From Coxiellaceae bacterium (lineage in GTDB: Bacteria; Pseudomonadota; Gammaproteobacteria; Coxiellales; Coxiellaceae), in assembly GCA_014238325.1 (NCBI GenBank), contig JABABH010000183.1, positions 1-16,430 of the forward strand: a stretch of DNA of 16,430 nt, in the 5' to 3' direction. A model generated the notes under the pieces. That model did not search any database. It was not told the origin of the DNA and worked only from the letters and a program-made list of their open reading frames with translations. Made by a program: the position numbers and the translations under genes. Below, one piece after another: positions 13,728 through 16,430 of the stretch; position 1 is the first letter of the stretch, and every line of letters begins with the position of its first letter.

Positions 13728-16121
13728 TCAATCGTCTATGCGCTCCACCTGAATAGCCGCTTCTACCTGACCAAATCCAGCGCTCGACGCTAGGCCCGCC
13801 GCAAACCATACCATATGATCCGCTAAGCGGTCATCCAATGTGAGTGCTAAGGTTATTTGGCTTTCGCCCTGTGCTGCTATCACTAAATCATTAGCTTTTA
13901 ACTGCAAACTGCTTGCTGTTTTTTGATTCATGCTAATACTTTTAACAGAATCCGATAGCGTCTCTTGCAAAGCTTCTGCACGACGCACAATATTATCGAC
14001 ACAATACATAGGCCATGCTGCTAAGCGAGTCAATCCAGTATGCATGTCGAGCGTTGGTAGACTAACAGCATCCGGTAAGCTCCCGGCCTCATCCATGGAC
14101 ATGGGCTGTACCTGCTGTTTTAACTCATCGCGCACATCTGCAATCGTTTTATGTTGAAATCCATCAAGCTTCAACAAAGCGCCTAATAAACGTAGCACCT
14201 TCCATGCTGGTTGCGCTGATTGGGTGGGCTCGCTCACAGGAAGAAAAGACTGCCAACGTCCCTCTACGTTCACAAAAGTGCCATCAGATTCTACAAAAGG
14301 CGCAATCGGCAAAATAATATTGGCATAGGCTTCCATCGCTGGACTCACAAAAGGGGTGAAGCAAACAACCCTCTCGGCTCGATCCAGTGACTCTTTTGCA
14401 TCCCCCATGAAGGCACAGTCCAATTCCGGCTCAATGTTTAATAAAAAATAACCCTTAATCTGAGCACTACGCCATATGGCCTTCGCATCTAAGCCTGGAC
14501 TCGACACAGCTTGTCCATCTGGAGTTCGATGAGGTAGGGCGCCGGCAAGCCAAGCACCTGCACTATTAGCACCTTCAGTTAATAAACCAACATGGCCTGG
14601 AATAAAGCGCGTCATGAGCTGCGCAAGGGCACGAATTTGCGCGGCATGGGCATGCGCTAAACCCTGTTGCCCAATCAAGATACCAACAGATTGTGCAGAG
14701 TATAAAACCTGAATGAGCGTCTTTATAGTTTCCATATCACTCATATCTGCCGGTATAGAACCCTTTATATCTGCACCTAGGCCGAGAGCTATCGCCATCA
14801 GTACTGGCACCATTTCTGACGAAGACACGATGATTTTTTGATACAGATCGAACTGGAAGTCATAGTCCATCGCATTAATAGCTATGATTTTTGCGCCTTC
14901 TAAGGATGCTTGATAAAGACGATGGGCGATCAAGGGCTGCTCTAAGCGCACATTCGATCCGATTAACAGAATCACATCCAGCTTTTCTAGAGCCTGAATA
15001 GAACAACCCAAATTCGGAAAGCGAGGCATATCTGCTTGATCGCTAAAATCTTGCCAATGCAGACGGTGATCAATATTATTCGTACCCAGCTGCCGCATCA
15101 ATTTCTGCAATAGATAGCATTCCTCTATGGTAGAATTGGGTGAAGCTAAGGCCGCTAAACAGTCTGCACCATGGTCCTCGATCATGGTTTCGACGTCTTC
15201 CACTACAGCTGCCAAGGCATCTTGCCAGCTGACCTCTACCCATTTACCACGTTTCTTGATACGTGGTTGATACAAGCGACTTTTATCATATAGGCCAAAG
15301 TGGCTATAACGATCACGATCGCTGATCCATGTTTCATTAATCGAATCATGTTCACGCGGGACCACACGCATCACTTCCCGCTGGGGACGAAGCGTCTGGA
15401 TTGCTCGTGTATGCAAAAACAGGTGGCTACCCACGCAATCGTGCGCACCGATCATCGGATGTTCTCTATACTCAAATCCTCGCCCTTGATAACGCGCCGG
15501 TTTATTGACTAATGCGCCCACAGGACAAAGATCAATAATATTACCAGATAATTCAGAGCGCATCATATGCTTCACATACGTTGAAATTTCTTCTTTCTCA
15601 CCACGATTCATGACGCCTAATTCAGGCATACCAGCAATTTCAGCCCCAAAACGAACGCAGCGCGTGCATTGAATGCAACGTGTCATTGAAGTCTCTACCA
15701 GCGGACCTATATTTTCGCTCAATACAGAGCGTTTAGCTTCCTCATAAGCTGAACGATCTCGCCCAAAACCCATGGCTAAATCTTGCAACTCACATTCTCC
15801 TCCCTGATCGCAAATAGGACAGTCTAGAGGATGATTGATCAATAAAAACTCCATCACCGCACGTTGTGCATTCGCTGCCTTGGGGCTCTGAGTCAAAACC
15901 TGCATACCAGACGTCACGGGGGTCGCACAAGCAGGTAAGGGCTTACCCACTTTTCCCACTTCAACCAGACACATCCGACAATTCGCAGCAATTGATAGCT
16001 TCTTGTGATAACAAAAACGGGGAATATAGACGCCAATTTTATCAGCCGCTTCAATAATCGAGCTACCTTCCTCGACTTTGACTTTTTGGTGATTAATTTC
16101 TAAGTCTACTAATTCAATCAT
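13728..16121 (-). CDS. nuoG: NADH-quinone oxidoreductase subunit G
   Basis: The large iron-sulphur subunit of the peripheral arm, relaying electrons from NuoF toward NuoI. From ATG 16121 it has 797 residues. The N-terminal 2Fe-2S (N1b) ligands are C37, C48, C51 and C65. Cluster N5 is held by H97, C101, C104 and C110, and cluster N4 by C149, C152, C155 and C199. The molybdopterin-oxidoreductase-like domain begins at about 220 but lacks the extra four-cysteine N7 motif of E. coli NuoG (908 residues), leaving a single Cys229 in that area. An in-frame ATG at 16154 lies inside nuoF and would add 11 non-conserved residues; 16121 overlaps the nuoF stop as ATGA and matches family N-termini. Confidence 0.97.
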   Translation of the reverse strand: MIELVDLEINHQKVKVEEGSSIIEAADKIGVYIPRFCYHKKLSIAANCRMCLVEVGKVGKPLPACATPVTSGMQVLTQSPKAANAQRAVMEFLLINHPLDCPICDQGGECELQDLAMGFGRDRSAYEEAKRSVLSENIGPLVETSMTRCIQCTRCVRFGAEIAGMPELGVMNRGEKEEISTYVKHMMRSELSGNIIDLCPVGALVNKPARYQGRGFEYREHPMIGAHDCVGSHLFLHTRAIQTLRPQREVMRVVPREHDSINETWISDRDRYSHFGLYDKSRLYQPRIKKRGKWVEVSWQDALAAVVEDVETMIEDHGADCLAALASPNSTIEECYLLQKLMRQLGTNNIDHRLHWQDFSDQADMPRFPNLGCSIQALEKLDVILLIGSNVRLEQPLIAHRLYQASLEGAKIIAINAMDYDFQFDLYQKIIVSSSEMVPVLMAIALGLGADIKGSIPADMSDMETIKTLIQVLYSAQSVGILIGQQGLAHAHAAQIRALAQLMTRFIPGHVGLLTEGANSAGAWLAGALPHRTPDGQAVSSPGLDAKAIWRSAQIKGYFLLNIEPELDCAFMGDAKESLDRAERVVCFTPFVSPAMEAYANIILPIAPFVESDGTFVNVEGRWQSFLPVSEPTQSAQPAWKVLRLLGALLKLDGFQHKTIADVRDELKQQVQPMSMDEAGSLPDAVSLPTLDMHTGLTRLAAWPMYCVDNIVRRAEALQETLSDSVKSISMNQKTASSLQLKANDLVIAAQGESQITLALTLDDRLADHMVWFAAGLASSAGFGQVEAAIQVERIDD

Positions 16122-16430
16122 GACCGCGATCCAAATGTATTGGATACCATACATTTGCCATGCACAACATGGAATTTAAATTCATCATAAAAGTGCTTTA
16201 GCATACCACCTACGGGCCAAGCAGCCGCTTCTCCAAAGGCACAAATGGTACGACCTTCAATGCCTTTGGCCACTTTCTGTAAGCGCTCTAAATCTCGCAT
16301 CGTCGCCTCTCCATTTTCTATTTGTCGTACCAAGCGGTAAATCCAACCCGTTCCTTCTCGACAAGGCGTACATTGCCCACACGACTCGTGTTGATAAAAA
16401 TAAGCGATACGTTCCAATACTTTCACCATA
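16118..16430 (-). CDS. nuoF: NADH-quinone oxidoreductase subunit F, C-terminal part
   Basis: The NADH-binding flavoprotein subunit of complex I, cut by the right end of the window. About the last 103 residues are present, roughly a quarter of a ~430-445-residue family protein. They include the 4Fe-4S (N3) motif S-C-G-Q-C-T-P-C-R-E-G (C17, C20 and C23 of the visible part) and the fourth ligand C63 in T-I-C-A-F-G-E-A. The FMN and NADH sites lie upstream, outside the window. The methionine at 16429 is internal and not the start. The stop overlaps the nuoG ATG as ATGA, suggesting coupled translation of the electron-input subunits. Confidence 0.96.
   Translation of the reverse strand, partial: MVKVLERIAYFYQHESCGQCTPCREGTGWIYRLVRQIENGEATMRDLERLQKVAKGIEGRTICAFGEAAAWPVGGMLKHFYDEFKFHVVHGKCMVSNTFGSRS

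Noticed and set aside
16122..16154. Earlier ATG for NuoG at 16154
   Set aside because: It would overlap nuoF by 37 bp and add non-conserved residues; the ATGA overlap at 16121 matches the family start.

Overview
The window looks like a chromosomal segment from a gammaproteobacterium. The order lepA-lepB-rnc-era-recO, the gammaproteobacterial-type proteins (RNase III and RecO align well with those of E. coli), the low G+C impression, and two accessory traits (a heptad-repeat charged-helix protein and a small ankyrin-like protein) suggest a host-associated lineage, perhaps Legionellales (Coxiella/Rickettsiella-like). The gammaproteobacterial assignment is fairly safe. The Legionellales assignment is inference from general resemblance, not from a database search.

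Layout. Bases 1-383 hold the C-terminal end of an unrecognised protein built on a 21-bp/7-residue repeat, with a small GC-rich hairpin at its stop codon. Bases 513-5482 (+ strand) are the housekeeping run lepA, lepB, rnc, era and recO: ribosomal back-translocase, signal peptidase I, RNase III, the 16S rRNA/30S assembly GTPase, and recombination mediator. rnc and era overlap, era and recO are 5 bp apart, and the two longer gaps (lepA-lepB and lepB-rnc) each contain an inverted repeat. Bases 5483-6327 form a small accessory pocket with a 28-nt inverted repeat, a short ankyrin-like ORF and a 75-residue proline-rich ORF carrying two copies of an RPxSIxN motif. Bases 6328-16430 (- strand) are the distal part of a complex I (NADH:quinone oxidoreductase) operon. 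In transcription order these are nuoF (3' end only), G, H, I, J, K, L, M and N, tightly packed and often overlapping.

How they work together. The nuo genes encode the electron-input module (F, G), the iron-sulphur link to quinone (I with H) and the proton-pumping membrane arm (H, J, K, L, M, N). All key cysteines, glutamates and lysines that I checked are present. NuoG is of the shorter type without the extra N7 cluster. The nuo operon and the lepA-recO run converge on the accessory pocket, and the last small ORF overlaps the end of nuoN by 3 bp tail to tail.

No rRNA, tRNA, CRISPR array, insertion sequence or transposase was seen. No convincing new multi-gene system is present. The most interesting items are the repeat protein at the left edge, the two small ORFs in the pocket, an Asn in place of a metal-binding Asp in RNase III, and an imperfect 25-bp palindrome in the rnc leader.
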